Origin: Cryptomeria japonica
Lineage: Eukaryota > Streptophyta > Pinopsida > Cupressales > Cupressaceae
Direction: 5' to 3'
Assembly: GCF_030272615.1 (NCBI RefSeq)
Contig: NC_081414.1
Location: 766,790,653-766,854,652, forward strand
DNA length: 64,000 nt
Part shown: piece after piece, positions 23,374-34,764 of the stretch
How positions within the stretch are numbered: the first letter of the stretch is position 1
How the letters are laid out: each line of letters begins with the position of its first letter
Notes under the pieces: generated by a model
The model's input: the letters and a program-made list of their open reading frames with translations, nothing else
Told to the model about the DNA's origin: nothing
The model's database searches: none
Translations under genes and position numbers: made by a program

Positions 23374-25679
23374 ATGCAGATATTTTATGGCCGCCTCCTG
23401 TTGCCACTTTTGGCATTGTGGTTCTCTGTTCAATTTGTCTCAGCGAAACATACCGTGATTACACGGCGCTACAATTTCACCGTGGGTTATATATTTGTAT
23501 GGAATGAATTGAATGTTTTATTGTTAATGAAAGCAATAAACAATTTCATTCTTTTTTTGTGAGGTTCCTTCCTGGTCAGATTGCTTGATTCTTCCTTTGT
23601 TGTAAATATCTGCAGATCCAAATGACGAATGTGACCCGCCTTTGCACTACGAAAGCTCTCTTGACTGTGAACGGGCAATATCCAGGGCCTGTAATAGTTG
23701 CTCGAGAAGGAGATCGTGTGGTTATCAAAGTAACAAATAATGTTAAAAACAATGTTAGCATACATTGGTATCTCTTCTGCTCCCGCTGCTCAGTTATTTG
23801 ATTAATAAAAATAGTACTATAATATGCTCATGAATTCCTTTAGTAGGTGCACCTAATGAATTCCTATGAATTACTCAGGCATGGAATTCGGCAGCTTAGA
23901 TCTGGGTGGGCGGATGGTCCTGCTTATGTCACTCAGTGTCCAATCCAAACCGGGCAAAGTTATGCGTACAAATTTATTATCAAAAGGCAGAGAGGAACAC
24001 TGTGGTGGCATGCCCACATCTCATGGTTGCGAGCGAGCATACATGGGGCCATTATCATCTATCCCAAAAAGAATGCTTCTTACCCATTCCCTCGCCCACA
24101 CCAGGAAGTGCCTATTGTTTTTGGTATGCCCTTCACAACTCGTTGATATTGCCATGTTGCCATTGTACATATTCCTAAGTTTAAAATCAAGATACTGTTG
24201 TTGCGTTGCAAATTGCAGGGGAGTGGTGGAATGCAGACACTGAGACTGTTATCAATCAGGCAATGCAAAGTGGTGCACAAGCTAATGTTTCAGATGCATA
24301 TACCATCAACGGACTCCCTGGACTTATGTATAACTGCTCTACCAACGGTGAGGGCGGGGTATTAAAATGGATGACACATAACTAGACTGGTCGCTATTGT
24401 TCATTTGTTTATATGTAAATGTAAATGTAACAAAGGTTTCCTGTCTTGTGTAATGCAGATACATTCAGGCTCAAAGTGAACCCTGGGAAAACTTACCTAC
24501 TGCGTATAGTTAATGCTGCCCTTAATAGTGACCTGTTTTTCGCAATAGCCAACCACACATTGACTGTGGTAGAAGCGGATGCTGTGTATGTCAAGCCTTT
24601 CCAAACCAATGTTATTCTGATCACTCCTGGTCAGACTACCAACGTCCTCTTGACAGCTATGTCTCAGCCACCCAATGCCACTTTCCTCATGTTAGCAGGC
24701 CCATTCGCTACGGGAACAGCAGCTTTTGATAACTCAAGCAGTGCTGGAGTGTTAGAGTATGTGACAGCAGTTAATTCATCCTCATCCTCTCTTCCTATGA
24801 TGAAACCGACGCTTCCAGCCCCCAACGATACCTCCTTTGCCACCAATTTTAGCCAAAAGATGAGAAGCTTGGGCAATCCGAAATTTCCTGCAGCAGCTGT
24901 CCCTCAGAAGGTGGATAAACAGTTCCTATTCACAGTGGGGTTGGGGCTAAATCCGTGTCCCCAAGGACAGACATGTCAAGGCCCCAACGGTACCAAATTT
25001 GCAGCCTCCATTAACAACATATCCTTCATTCTTCCTACCACCGCTCTTCTTCAAGCATACTACTTTAATCAGTCCAATGGAGTTTACAATACCACTTTCC
25101 CTGACAATCCGCCATTTCCTTTCAACTACACCGGCACACCGCCTAACAACACACAGACCCTCAACGACACCAGAGTGGAAGTGCTTCCCTTTAACACTAC
25201 CGTACAGCTAGTTCTGCAGGACACCAGCATTGTGACCTTCGAGAGCCATCCTCTGCATCTGCACGGCTTCAACTTCTTTATAGTTGGTCAGGGTACGGGA
25301 AACTACAATGCAAGCACTGACCCATCTAATTTTAATCTGGTGGATCCTCCGGAGAGAAAGTTAGAAACACAGTTGGAGTTCCCAGTGGAGGTTGGGTGGC
25401 TCTCAGATTCCTAGCTGATAATCCAGGTATTACTATCATTACTTAATCTTAGCTTCAATCGCTCATTTAAGTAGAGCTCAATAATATTGTGCTTCATTAC
25501 ATATCAATCTAGGCAAGCTAACCGAACGTATGTGTGCAATTGCAGGAGTATGGTTTATGCATTGTCATCTCGAGCTGCATACCAGTTGGGGATTGAAGAT
25601 GGCGTGGATTGTTTTAAATGGAAATGGGGGCAGATCCCAATCTCTTCTTCCTCCGCCCAAAGATCTTCCCTCCTGTTGA
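23374..25679 (+). CDS. Laccase (multicopper oxidase), six exons, frameshifted in exon 5
   Basis: Oxidises monolignols and other phenols with O2 in the cell wall. Exons by splice sites and phase: 23374-23481, 23616-23767, 23879-24123, 24219-24347, 24459-25426, 25546-25679. The protein starts [13 protein letters not shown] and has a secretion signal of about 24 residues. All four copper segments are present: HWHG with [10 protein letters not shown] across exons 2-3, [15 protein letters not shown] in exon 3, [11 protein letters not shown] in exon 5, and [14 protein letters not shown] in exon 6 (axial residue Leu). Without the insertion the length would be 575 residues, normal for plant laccases. 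Exon 5 carries 8 extra bases at 25355-25367 (AGAAA GTT AGAAA), after which the frame runs to a stop at 25412-25414 and loses the exon 6 copper ligands. It is thus either a recent pseudogene or a sequence error. The first donor is ACC/GTGGGT; the other introns are GT-AG. Confidence 0.93.
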
Positions 25680-27865
25680 TCACTTAACCTATAGATGTCT
25701 TCAAATTCATCATGCAACGTGTATTTTGTGTCTGAAGAAGAAAGAGGATATATATGTCTGTGTTCCCTAATATACAAGAGCGAAGAATGTGTCTGTGCCT
25801 GATTACTCAAACATGCTATGTAAGTGGTACATCCTATAATAAGGGCCAAATTTGTATGTTTTCAAAATGAAACAGTTTTAATTGATTTTTGTCCCCCATT
25901 TGAATTTGAAGCTCTCTTCCTTTATGGTGCACTTATTTTTTATCCTGTGCATACTGAGACTGAATTATTTTTGTGGAATAGCCATGTTGTTTTGTTATAT
26001 CGGAGAGGATATAATTGTGATGAAGATGGATAAATGCCATTTAAAATGATAAATAAAAGTTTTAAACCTTAATTGCAGGTATTTATGATTTTCTTTATAT
26101 AAAATTAAAATTTAGACGTATTCTTTTTATAGAATTTTTTGTTATTTAAAATGGCATTAAATTATATCTGCTATTATTCAATTAAATTTGAGATGGGTTA
26201 TAAACAATTGACAAGTATCGTATAAACATCATATATTAAAACAACTATCACGTCATCTTTCTTAAATTTAGGATCATCCTTTTTCATTTCAAATCACCTT
26301 CTTTTTATTGAGGAATTTTCTCCACACAGAATACTCGTAGGAACCATTTGTGTGTAACTAGATTATGAATCATCTTGACATACATATACATTCTCTACAT
26401 AGATGCAATGAAGGATCTCCCTAAATATATGCTTTTAGTGTAATAATTTTTTTTACATTCATGACCATTTTTTTGATCTTGTATGTACATGTGTACCTCT
26501 AAGTGTTTGTGTTTCATATTTTGCTACATCTCATGCCAATTATGTATGGATAATGATTTTAAGGTCAAATCAATGAACAAAATAAATGGCAGCCTTTTCA
26601 AACAATCCGAATTTTTTTTACTGATAATAATAGAATAGTTTTTCTTTTTTCAATATATTCTCTATGGGCACTAAGAGGTGTATGAATCCTTAAAACCTTC
26701 ACGTAGTATCTTGTTTGTTTAGGGAGAATGTGCATCTCATTTGTTATATCTCTTAATAGATAATGTCAAATAGAATTTGAAGTTTTTAAATTTTTAAATT
26801 AGATGTTGATGTATACATCTTTGAATATCAGGCATAAGGGTTGAATATGATTTACCAATACTTTACAAACCATTTAGTTCTTTAATTAAATTATAGTTAT
26901 TCCTTCACTAAAATCAATAAATTGTTTTCAACTTGAAAACTCAATTAACAAAAAATATTGTGGTATTAGTGGGATGACCTACTTTCATCCATTTTGATAT
27001 CTTATATGTCTCAATGCAATTCTATTTTTTCAATACATCTTATGAACACACATTATCAAATTCTCCAAACTAAATCTAGTCTCAAAATGTCCAAGAATTA
27101 TACAAAAGGTAGATGAAACATTCATTAGAAAACTTTAATGTCATGATAGGTGACGATTTATTTTTAGAGATTATTATTATAGGTGTTTTAAATGGAAAAG
27201 TGATCCTAGACCAATCATCCATTAACCTAATATCAATTACTTTTCCCATATAACATTAGATGTGTGTGAGTGGGTTTGACTTGCTATCTACAAGAAGAGC
27301 CATATTGTCCTGGATTCACACATCTAAGATTTACATTACAAAAAATTTATAAAACATAAACACAAAAGAAAGGTATATATTTAAAAAGAGATACAAAGAG
27401 GGACTTGGATATATGCATGCTAGATACCCTAGTACAAAGGTGTTCAAAACTTAAGAAGGTGAGAAATAATGCAATCACAAGGCTCTAAAACACCATCTCC
27501 TAGAAATCTAGTGCACAATAGTAGGATAGCGGTTCCTAGTGAGTTACCTTAATGATTTTTGCTTGTTTGATGTGTTTCACAAACTTGTATCTATCTTCTC
27601 TTCACTCCTATGACACTTTCATTATTGGATTTATACCTACACACAAAAAAGGGGAAAAAGGGTTGTGTTGTGTAGTGACTTTCTAAGTCAAACTACATGT
27701 TACTATTTCCACCTTCACAATAATAATGATGAGAAATAGAGAGTGTGCCCTTGCAAGGACAAAGACAAAATGAATAATGAAATGACAAGATTGCCTTAGG
27801 AAAGTTGAGTCCCACTTTGGGTGAAGTGTGTGCATCAAAAAGAATGTCTCTAGGAGCGAGGCCTT
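25680..27865. other. Laccase 3' flank and AT-rich intergenic sequence
   Basis: The proximal few hundred bases probably hold the 3' untranslated region (AATAAA-type signal near 26051). Beyond that no gene is seen. A block near 27636-27665 (CCTACACACAAAAAAGGGG with GGGTTGTG) is shared with 11048-11080 and marks an old dispersed repeat. Confidence 0.4.
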
Positions 27866-27870
27866 GTTAT

Positions 27871-27940
27871 TTAATAAACGGGGCCCCGTCATGCTTCAGA
27901 GACCTGAGGCGAAAATAAAAAATGGGGCCCCGTTATTTAA
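27871..27940. repeat. GC-rich inverted repeat (hairpin)
   Basis: TTAATAAACGGGGCCCC at the left pairs imperfectly with GGGGCCCCGTTATTTAA at 27924-27940 around a 36-base loop. The left arm includes the 12-bp palindrome ACGGGGCCCCGT (27878-27889). A third partial copy, TTAACGGGGC, is at 27950. It stands out in AT-rich surroundings. Confidence 0.7.
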
Positions 27941-27989
27941 GTCTAAAAATTAACGGGGCACTATTTACAAAATGGATGAAGGAACACAA

Positions 27990-28420
27990 ATGGACCACTG
28001 AGAGGGGGGGTGAATCAGTGGAAATAAAAAACTTCAACTATCTAGATGATTAAAACATTAAGAATCAAGATTATGAACCTATGAGCAGAGATATTCAAGC
28101 ACATGAACACATGCACATAAAATCCAAGCCCATAACACAAGATGTATGAGGAAAACCCAATGTGGAAAAAAAACATCGATGAGAAATGCTACTGGAGTCT
28201 ACTACTCCAATCCAACCTCACAAGTATATCATTGATTACAACATTTATGGGCACCAACCTAAAGGAGCACCAACCCCTCTATCTGAGCATCAACCTAGAC
28301 GATTACAATAAGTAGAATATTCAGATACAAATTAGCTCCTTGTTACAAATGAAGTTTTGAAACTCACAAAAGTTCTTCTCTTCAGGTTGACATGACTCTT
28401 CTTTTGCTTTCAATCTTTGT
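27990..28420 (-). repeat. LTR remnant, U5-type end
   Basis: On the minus strand it carries ACTGATTCACCCCCCCC with TCTCAGTG, and a TTTTTTCCACATTGGGTTTT block. Both are shared in this order (reversed) with the solo LTRs at 35153-36352 and 60678-62183. Ends undefined, no duplication found. Confidence 0.5.
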
Positions 28421-30520
28421 TCTCTTCTCTCCGATCTCTGTTGGCGATCCCTTCTCTTAGCCTTCTTCTTATCTTTGCATCCAACTCTCTGATTTTTGCA
28501 TCCAACTCTTTGTTTTTATTGCACTAATTATTCTTCCTTTGCATCTCATGTTAGTGTACATAGCCCATTGTGTTATCTACCTTAGCTATGTGCTCTCTAA
28601 TATTTTTGTCTCTGCTAGTTTCCTTTGTCCTCTATTTGTCTTCTCTCTTCATGTGCTTCCTGCTGGCTCTTATCTCATAATCATATTCCGATCATACTAC
28701 ATACAATATCATATGCATTGTTATACTTGCATTGGCATCATGTTATATGCACCCACGGGAACAACTTTGTGACCCTCTTCTCTTTGTTCTATATCTTTTG
28801 TTTTTTGCAGAGCGGCTTTTTCTGCTCTCCCACACACTCTATATTTTACTCTCTCAACCACATTCCAAATATTCTATCTTTTCTTCTTCATACACCAAAA
28901 ATTTTCCCTCCAAAAATGAAAAAAATAAATTCTCAAGCCACTCAATGATCTACCATGTCTCATCATACCAGTCTGGTAGTCATCCACATTTAATATTGTC
29001 TTTCCTCTTCTCTTAGTAACCTCTACAATCTTTTTGACTAAGCATACATAGATCTTCCTGATAAAAAGAAATTCAAAAATAATCTTCTTGAGTCCCTAAA
29101 CAACCTTTATTTTGTCTTATTTAGTCTGCCAACTGCCCAAAATATAAATGTTGCTTTCCTTATTTGCCCAACAATTCTTGGTAATCTAATTTTTACTTTG
29201 CACACAACCTCCATTTTGAAAATATAATTTTTTGCTACAATTATGCCCAATATTTACTCCTCTTCCACTTTTCTGCTCAGGCTGAAAGATCTCCTTTGAC
29301 ATGCATCCAATTTTTTTTTTTACAAAGATCTTTTCAAAGATTTCTCCACCTAGTCTTTGTCATGTCACTGAGCGACTTGGCAGATTTGGTGGGACCCATT
29401 AAAAACTCCCTTTGTTCACAAAAAGTCCACTTGTGATAGAAATCCATGTTGGATTCATGGGTTGCATTGATGTGTTCCATAGTTAGCATAACATGTGTGT
29501 TATACGCACCGCGAAACAACAAAACCTTCTTCCATGCGGACTAGCGGGATAACTCATCGTCATTATCCTACATAATTTTCTTTCAAACCATCTTACCCAT
29601 ATGGGTTGGCGGGATGCATTTCTCTTCTTCCTTTTGTGTTACCCTAGGGTATGTGTAGGATCATGGTGTACCAAAACAGGCCCTTAAGTGGCAATGAAAT
29701 TTCAGGAAATTAGAGTTATGCAACTTGACATGAAAATTTGAATAAGTTATGAACATCATTTTTAAAATATGTAAGATGAGAATCTATAGAAAATTTAATG
29801 TAGTTTCTAAGCTACTAGTTGTTTTTTGGAAAAAAAAATCCTATTTGATGAAAATTTCAAATTTCAATGCAGTGGTACTAAAATTTCAGGAAACATATAA
29901 GAAGTAGGCGTATGCCTGACCACCCTAATCATAATCAAATCATAATATTTTTTTAGAAGATTTATAATATAAGTATTAGAATCATGTCCAGATGTGACAC
30001 ATATTTTTTAATAATTTTTTATAAAGTAAAAAATTATTTATGATTTTTTTACTACAACTTTTTAGAAATTCAGAAACTCCTACGTTTGACCACCTTAACT
30101 TGGTCAAAACCTTATGAAATTCAATTTTTTTGAATTTTTCCCTATAGTAGACAAAGCATAGAAAGTGATGCATTTTTAGGATTCAAAAAATGTTATACCG
30201 TTTGAAAGTTATGAGTGTTTTTCAATCAGTCTATCAATCAAGACTTTTGTTAGAATTCAATTAGAAAATAATAAAAATTATTTATTAAAGTCAAAATAAG
30301 ACAAGCCTTATTTTTTGGAAATATGAGAACATCTTTAAAAAACTCTTTTCGTTTTATGAATTTTGGATATAAAAAAAGTCATCAGCCACTAGTGTAAAGT
30401 TTGGAAAATCAAGGAATACTTAAAAACACGTTTTTTCAGTTGACTTTCTAGGTTTGTCACTTCCAAGCCAAATCCCAAAGCAAACCCAAGCCAAAAGTTT
30501 CAAATTTAAAATTTGTACAA
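28421..30520. other. No gene seen; CT-rich then AT-rich sequence
   Basis: 28421-29040 is strongly pyrimidine-rich and opens overlapping frames of poor composition. 29300-29680 is of mixed composition. 29690-30500 is AT-rich and shares phrases such as CCGTTTGAAAGTTATG with 40765-40785, so it is probably a dispersed repeat. Confidence 0.35.
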
Positions 30521-30660
30521 CAGAAATAGGATATCCAATTATATCGCATATCCGATTTTAATAAGTAAATTCAATAACCAAATTTGCACATAATTAATCT
30601 ACTGTTTATTAATGTATTAATATATAATGTATTAATTTATAAATATATTAGTATATGATA

Positions 30661-30740
30661 TTAGGGAGAGGGAGAGAGGGGAGTGGGGGTGAGAGGGAGA
30701 GATTAGGGGAGAGAGAGATAGAGAGATAAAGAGATTATGG

Positions 30741-30811
<71 letters not shown>

Positions 30812-30880
30812 GGGGAGAGGGAAGGAGAGAGAGAGAGAGGGAGGGAGGGAGAGAGAGGGAGGGGGAAGGGAGGGGGAAGG
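30661..30880. repeat. GA-rich simple repeat
   Basis: Nearly pure purine strand, including about 60 bp of perfect GA near 30740-30807, with GATTAGGGGAGAG interspersions. ORFs here are artefacts. Confidence 0.95.
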
Positions 30881-30884
30881 GGTC

Positions 30885-31865
30885 ATATTGTGTCCTATGA
30901 CCCCTTAGGACACCATATGATCCCTTAGGTGTCAATTTTTTGTAAGTAGTATTGACACTACTTTTTATATTGTAATGATGGTTCATCTTGCCACCTTATG
31001 ACACATTATGACCCATTAGGACACCATATGGTGTCGTTAGGAGTCATATGGTGTCCTATGGGGTCATGGGATACCATATGACCCCTAAAGACAACATATG
31101 ACCCCTTATGACACCATATTGGGTCGTTATGGGTCCTTGGTGTCCTAAGGGGTCATATTGTGTCCTATGACCCCTTAGGACACCATATGACCCCTTAGGA
31201 CACCAAACTATGTCGTTATGGGTCATATTGTGTCCTAAGGGGTCATATTGTGTCATATGACCCCTTAAGACATCATATGACCCCTTAGGACATAATATGA
31301 CCCTTTACAACACTATACAGTGTCGTTATGGGTCATATGACCCCTTATGACACCATATGGTGTCGTTAGGGGTCATATGGTGTCCTAAGGAGTTACGGGA
31401 TACCATATGACCCCTTAGAACAACATATGACCCGTTATGACACCATATTGGGTCGTTATGGGTCCTATGGTGTCGTAAGGGGTCATATTATGTCTTATGA
31501 CCCCTTACGACACCAAATTATATCTTTATGGGTCATATTGTGTCCTAAGGGGTCATATTGTGTTATATGACCCCTTAAAACACCATATGACCCCTTAGGA
31601 CACAATATGACCCTTCACGACACTATATGGTGTTGTTATGGGTCATATTGTGTCATACAAAGTCATATTGGGTCCTATGTCCCCTTAAGACAAGATATGA
31701 CCCCTTACGACACTAAATTATGTCGTTATGGGTCATATTGTGTCCTAAGGGGTCATATTTTGTCATATGACCCCTTAAGACACCATATGATCCCTTAGGA
31801 CACAATATGACCCCTTATGACACCATATTGGGTCATTATGGGTCCTAAGGGGTCATATGACCCAT
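30885..31865. repeat. 20-bp repeat array in both orientations
   Basis: Consensus half-unit ATATGACCCCTTAGGACACC, occurring directly and as its reverse complement. Higher-order repetition is seen: ACACCATATGGTGTCGTTAG at 31021 recurs at 31350 (329 bp), and the block at 31251 recurs at 31561 (310 bp) and in part at 31761. Local palindromes such as CCATATGG arise where units meet. Confidence 0.92.
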
Positions 31866-31950
31866 CTCCTCTAATCTCTCTCTCTCTCTCACTCTCTCCT
31901 AATCTCTCTCTCCCCCTCTCCCCTAATCTTTGTCTCTCTCCCCCTTTCCC

Positions 31951-31988
<38 letters not shown>

Positions 31989-32030
31989 CTAATCTCTCTC
32001 TCTCCCCCTCCCCTAATTTCTCTATCTCTA
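31866..32030. repeat. CT-rich tract with a TA microsatellite
   Basis: CTCTCTCC and CCCCTAATCT units, the inverse of the GA tract at 30661-30880, interrupted by perfect TA repeats at about 31952-31984. Confidence 0.93.
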
Positions 32031-32361
32031 AAATATGAGTACTCAAATTGGATATCCGATATAATCGAATATCTAATTTTTGCCACTGCCGTTAATGTTG
32101 CAATAGTAAAAAAAAGTCAGCAATGGGAATTATTTTTGGGACCCCAAATTTATGCATTAAAATTGGATATCTGATTTCTATAAATAAAAAAGAGACTTGT
32201 GGGCCATTTTGTGGATTCCAATGACCCACATTCTTCACATTCTATTTTTTGTTGACAATCATGGGTTTTTTAGACAAGTTGAGACAAATTTGTTCTTTTG
32301 AGATATTCTTAAAGTCAAATCTTACATTGTCAATCATTTAGGAGCATCTTTGTGGAGGTAA

Positions 32362-32930
32362 ATGGGGAGTAGTAGTCGTCGGAAGTCTAAATGCAAAAGA
32401 AAGCTTTCAAATGACCAAATTGAAGTGTATAGAGAAAGAGATAGAGAAGGTCATAGGAGGAGAAGACAAGGTATGTTAAATATTGCTAATGTTACTTCAA
32501 GTGAAGAGGAAATTAAATTTGAAAATGTTGAAGAAGTTATTGAAAATGAAAATGTAGATTTTGAAAGTGAAAATGTTGAACATGTTGAAAATCTTTAAAG
32601 TGATGATGAAAATGCTCAACATGATGTGAGAATGGCAAGTGAAAATTTGGGAGTTGACAATGAAGGTGTCCATAATTTTGGTGTAAATATGATTTTTTTG
32701 ACATTGGAGGTGAAAATGTAGAAAATTTTGACATAGGAGGTGAGCATGTGGAAAGTTTTGACATTGAAGGTGAAAATGTGGAAAAATTTGACATTCAAGG
32801 TGGAATTGCTCAACCAAGTGAACAATATGTAACACCTATTTACTTCAGAAATGAAGACCCTCTCATGGATGAAAGACAAATTCCAAATCCAAGACCTTCA
32901 AGAGCCCCAATATGGTTACTTGAAATTATA
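32362..32930 (+). pseudogene. Broken ORF with basic head and acidic tandem repeats
   Basis: Starts MGSSSRRKSKCKRK and has a helical basic stretch (YRERDREGHRRRRQG). It then runs into Glu/Asn-rich repeats (ENVEEVIENENVDFESENVE), a stop at 32596, and after a frame change four copies of a 10-residue unit of the type FDIGGENVEN (about 32695-32800). The tail is IYFRNEDPLMDERQIPNPRP. The 30-bp DNA repeat explains the protein repeat. Family not recognised; the basic head and acidic repeats resemble the non-enzymatic N-terminal parts of plant transposon proteins, but nothing enzymatic follows. Confidence 0.45.
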
Positions 32931-32934
32931 TTAT

Positions 32935-33182
32935 GTATTATATAATATATAATATAATATAATATAATATAATATAATATAATATAATATAATATAATAA
33001 TATATAATATAATATAATATAATAATATATTAAATAATACGTATTATAGAATACATATTATATAATATATAATATATAATAATAATAATTATATATTGTA
33101 TAATATATAATATATAATATATAATAATAATAATTATATATTGTATAATATATAATATATAATATCTCATATACTATATACT
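32935..33182. repeat. TAATA/ATATA simple repeat
   Basis: Repeats of ATAATAT and AATATAT with a duplicated TAATAATAATTATATATTG block near 33075 and 33122. Shadow ORFs only. Confidence 0.93.
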
Positions 33183-33399
33183 ATAAAATTTATTTTTTAA
33201 TTTAAAATTACTTATAAAAATTGGATATCCGATTTGCCCAAGTGTTTACCATGCCAAGGTGTACTGACACCCATGCCAAGCAAAAAGTCAACATAGATTG
33301 TCGCATTTTTAGGCGAGTGGAAAAGGCTATTTTTTTCACAACACCACTTTTTGGCCCCCCATGATCTTGCACTAACCCCCCATGAGACCATTTCTCTTC

Positions 33400-33517
33400 A
33401 AAATTACTCCTTGCAGGATGGCGGGATGCCTTTTGCTTGAGAAAGGAGATGTTGTTGCCAAGGTGAGGACCTCAAATGTGGTTAAAATTTCTAGGGTTGC
33501 AATTTTCTGACACTACA
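33400..33517 (-). repeat. LTR 5' fragment of the Tat-like family
   Basis: Minus strand starts TGTAGTGTCAGAAAATTGC at 33517 and contains the GGTCCTCACCTTGGC block shared with 11610-11660. It resembles the first 120 bases of that LTR and is truncated on the left. Confidence 0.5.
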
Positions 33518-33529
33518 CATGGAATGACA

Positions 33530-33668
33530 TCTAATCATGAAATTCAACAACATAGCACATCATCATCTTCATCATACTAGAGAAAGCATCAATGACAACA
33601 CAACGTTGAGGGTTGACATTAATGACAACACAATATATTGAAAACCAAATCTACAACAATCTTCAACA
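33530..33668 (-). repeat. Start of the 3' LTR of a Copia element (truncated)
   Basis: Minus strand begins TGTTGAAGATTG directly after a polypurine tract. It contains TTGTGTTGTCAT-type phrases common at Copia LTR starts. It is cut near 33530, next to another LTR fragment. Confidence 0.5.
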
Positions 33669-33686
33669 ATTTCTCCCTTTGTCATT
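33669..33686 (-). other. Copia polypurine tract (AATGACAAAGGGAGAAA)
   Basis: Minus-strand AATGACAAAGGGAGAAAT abuts the LTR start at 33668 and lies downstream of the Copia RNase H region, as expected for this class. Confidence 0.6.
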
Positions 33687-34059
33687 GATGCCAATACTCA
33701 TATGATAGAAATTCCATTTACACTCTTTTCTCAACATTGGTTTGCACTCTCTCTCCTTATTTGACATGAATGAAAAATGACTAAGGTTACCATAACCTGT
33801 TAACACTTTCTTCCAAAGCTATCATCCTTGATCCATTTGTCACTAGCAACCAACAAACTACCTAATCCCCCTAAGAGGTATACCACATAAATCTAGGAGA
33901 AAAAGATATACCTTGAGTTTCTCTCCTCAAATAGATGTATCGTCTTATTCATCTAGTTGAAAGGAGGAGCAATAAACCCTAGCTTTTTTCTAAGATACTC
34001 GGATTTATCCTTTGAAAGTGCCTTTGTGGAAATATCTGCAATCTAATCTTTTTTTGGTT

Positions 34060-34759
34060 CAAATTACATCCCGACTTCTTGCTATAGAACCTTCTCTTTA
34101 AAAGTGAAATCAATAGAAATATGCTTGGTCCTTGAATGTATCACCAAATTCTTTGAAATATTTAAAACTTTTATTATCACATAAGCTAGGAATAAGATCA
34201 TCATATACCACGTCGATATCCTTCAAAGTTTGCTTCATCTGCAACACTTGTGTGTAACAAGATGTTGCAATAATGTAATCAACTTTTGCTGTTGAAAAAG
34301 ATAGTGAGTCATGCTTCTTATTGAACCAATAGACCTTGAATCTATCTCCCAATAAAAATGCACTACCAATGGTACTTCTTGTATCATCCACATAATCAAT
34401 CGAATTAGTATTAGTATATGCATTTAAAGACAAGTCATAATTCTTTTTATACCCCAAATCATAGTTTGGAGTTCCCTTCAAGTATTTGAGTATCATCTTG
34501 ACAACCTTTTGATGAGTTTTTTTAGGATTGACTTAATATCTTGCAACCAAACATACTACATGCACATAAAATCAGGTCTAGAAGTAGTCAAATATAATAT
34601 TCCTCCAATCATTGACCTATAAGCAGTATGATCACCTTGATGTGACTCATCATCCTTGCTTAAATGAAAACCAATAACCATTAGAATAGTCATTGGCTTG
34701 AAATACTCCATACCAAACTTATTCAACATCTCTTTAACATACTTATCTTGAGAAATAAA
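34060..34759 (-). pseudogene. Copia RT end and RNase H (3' half of a split element)
   Basis: Minus strand reads FISQDKYVKEMLNKFGMEY, then a SMIGGILYLTTSRPD segment, a break near 34530, MILKYLKGTPNYDLGY and the RNase H part (YVDDTRSTIGSAFLLGD, WFNKKHD, STAKVDYIIATSC). These are the standard motifs between Copia RT and the 3' LTR. The frame is broken at least twice. The upstream part of the same gene is at 37254-37556, beyond an insertion. Confidence 0.85.
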
Positions 34760-34764
34760 TATAC
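34760..34764. other. Target-site duplication TATAC (left)
   Basis: TATAC here and at 37254-37258 flank the insertion; rejoining the Copia frame needs only one copy. Confidence 0.75.

Larger units (their letters stand above)
30525..32080. repeat. Fold-back-like structure with inverted arms
   Basis: The outer arms are inverted copies: GGATATCCAATTATATCGCA (30531-30550) against the reverse complement of 32043-32078. Inside them lie AGATTAGGGGAGAGAG-type purine tracts on the left and CTCTCTCCCCTAATCT-type pyrimidine tracts on the right, also inverted. The centre is a 1-kb array of 20-bp units in both orientations. No coding content. The arrangement fits a fold-back transposon or a large expanded palindrome. 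Confidence 0.65.

Noticed and set aside
25357-25372. A 13-base GT...AG intron that would restore the laccase frame
   Set aside because: GTTAGAAACACAG is far too short to be spliced and its removal would not give the family sequence; an 8-bp insertion explains the phase exactly.
28539-29016. Overlapping plus-strand ORFs of 77-107 residues
   Set aside because: Pyrimidine-rich sequence gives Leu/Phe/Ser-rich frames in all phases; no domain and no conservation signal visible.
30737-30986. Arg-Glu-rich and Leu-Ser-rich ORFs
   Set aside because: Products of the GA/CT simple repeat.
30885-31865. CRISPR-like look of short regular repeats
   Set aside because: Units abut with no unique spacers, occur in both orientations and lie in plant nuclear DNA; this is a tandem/inverted repeat array.
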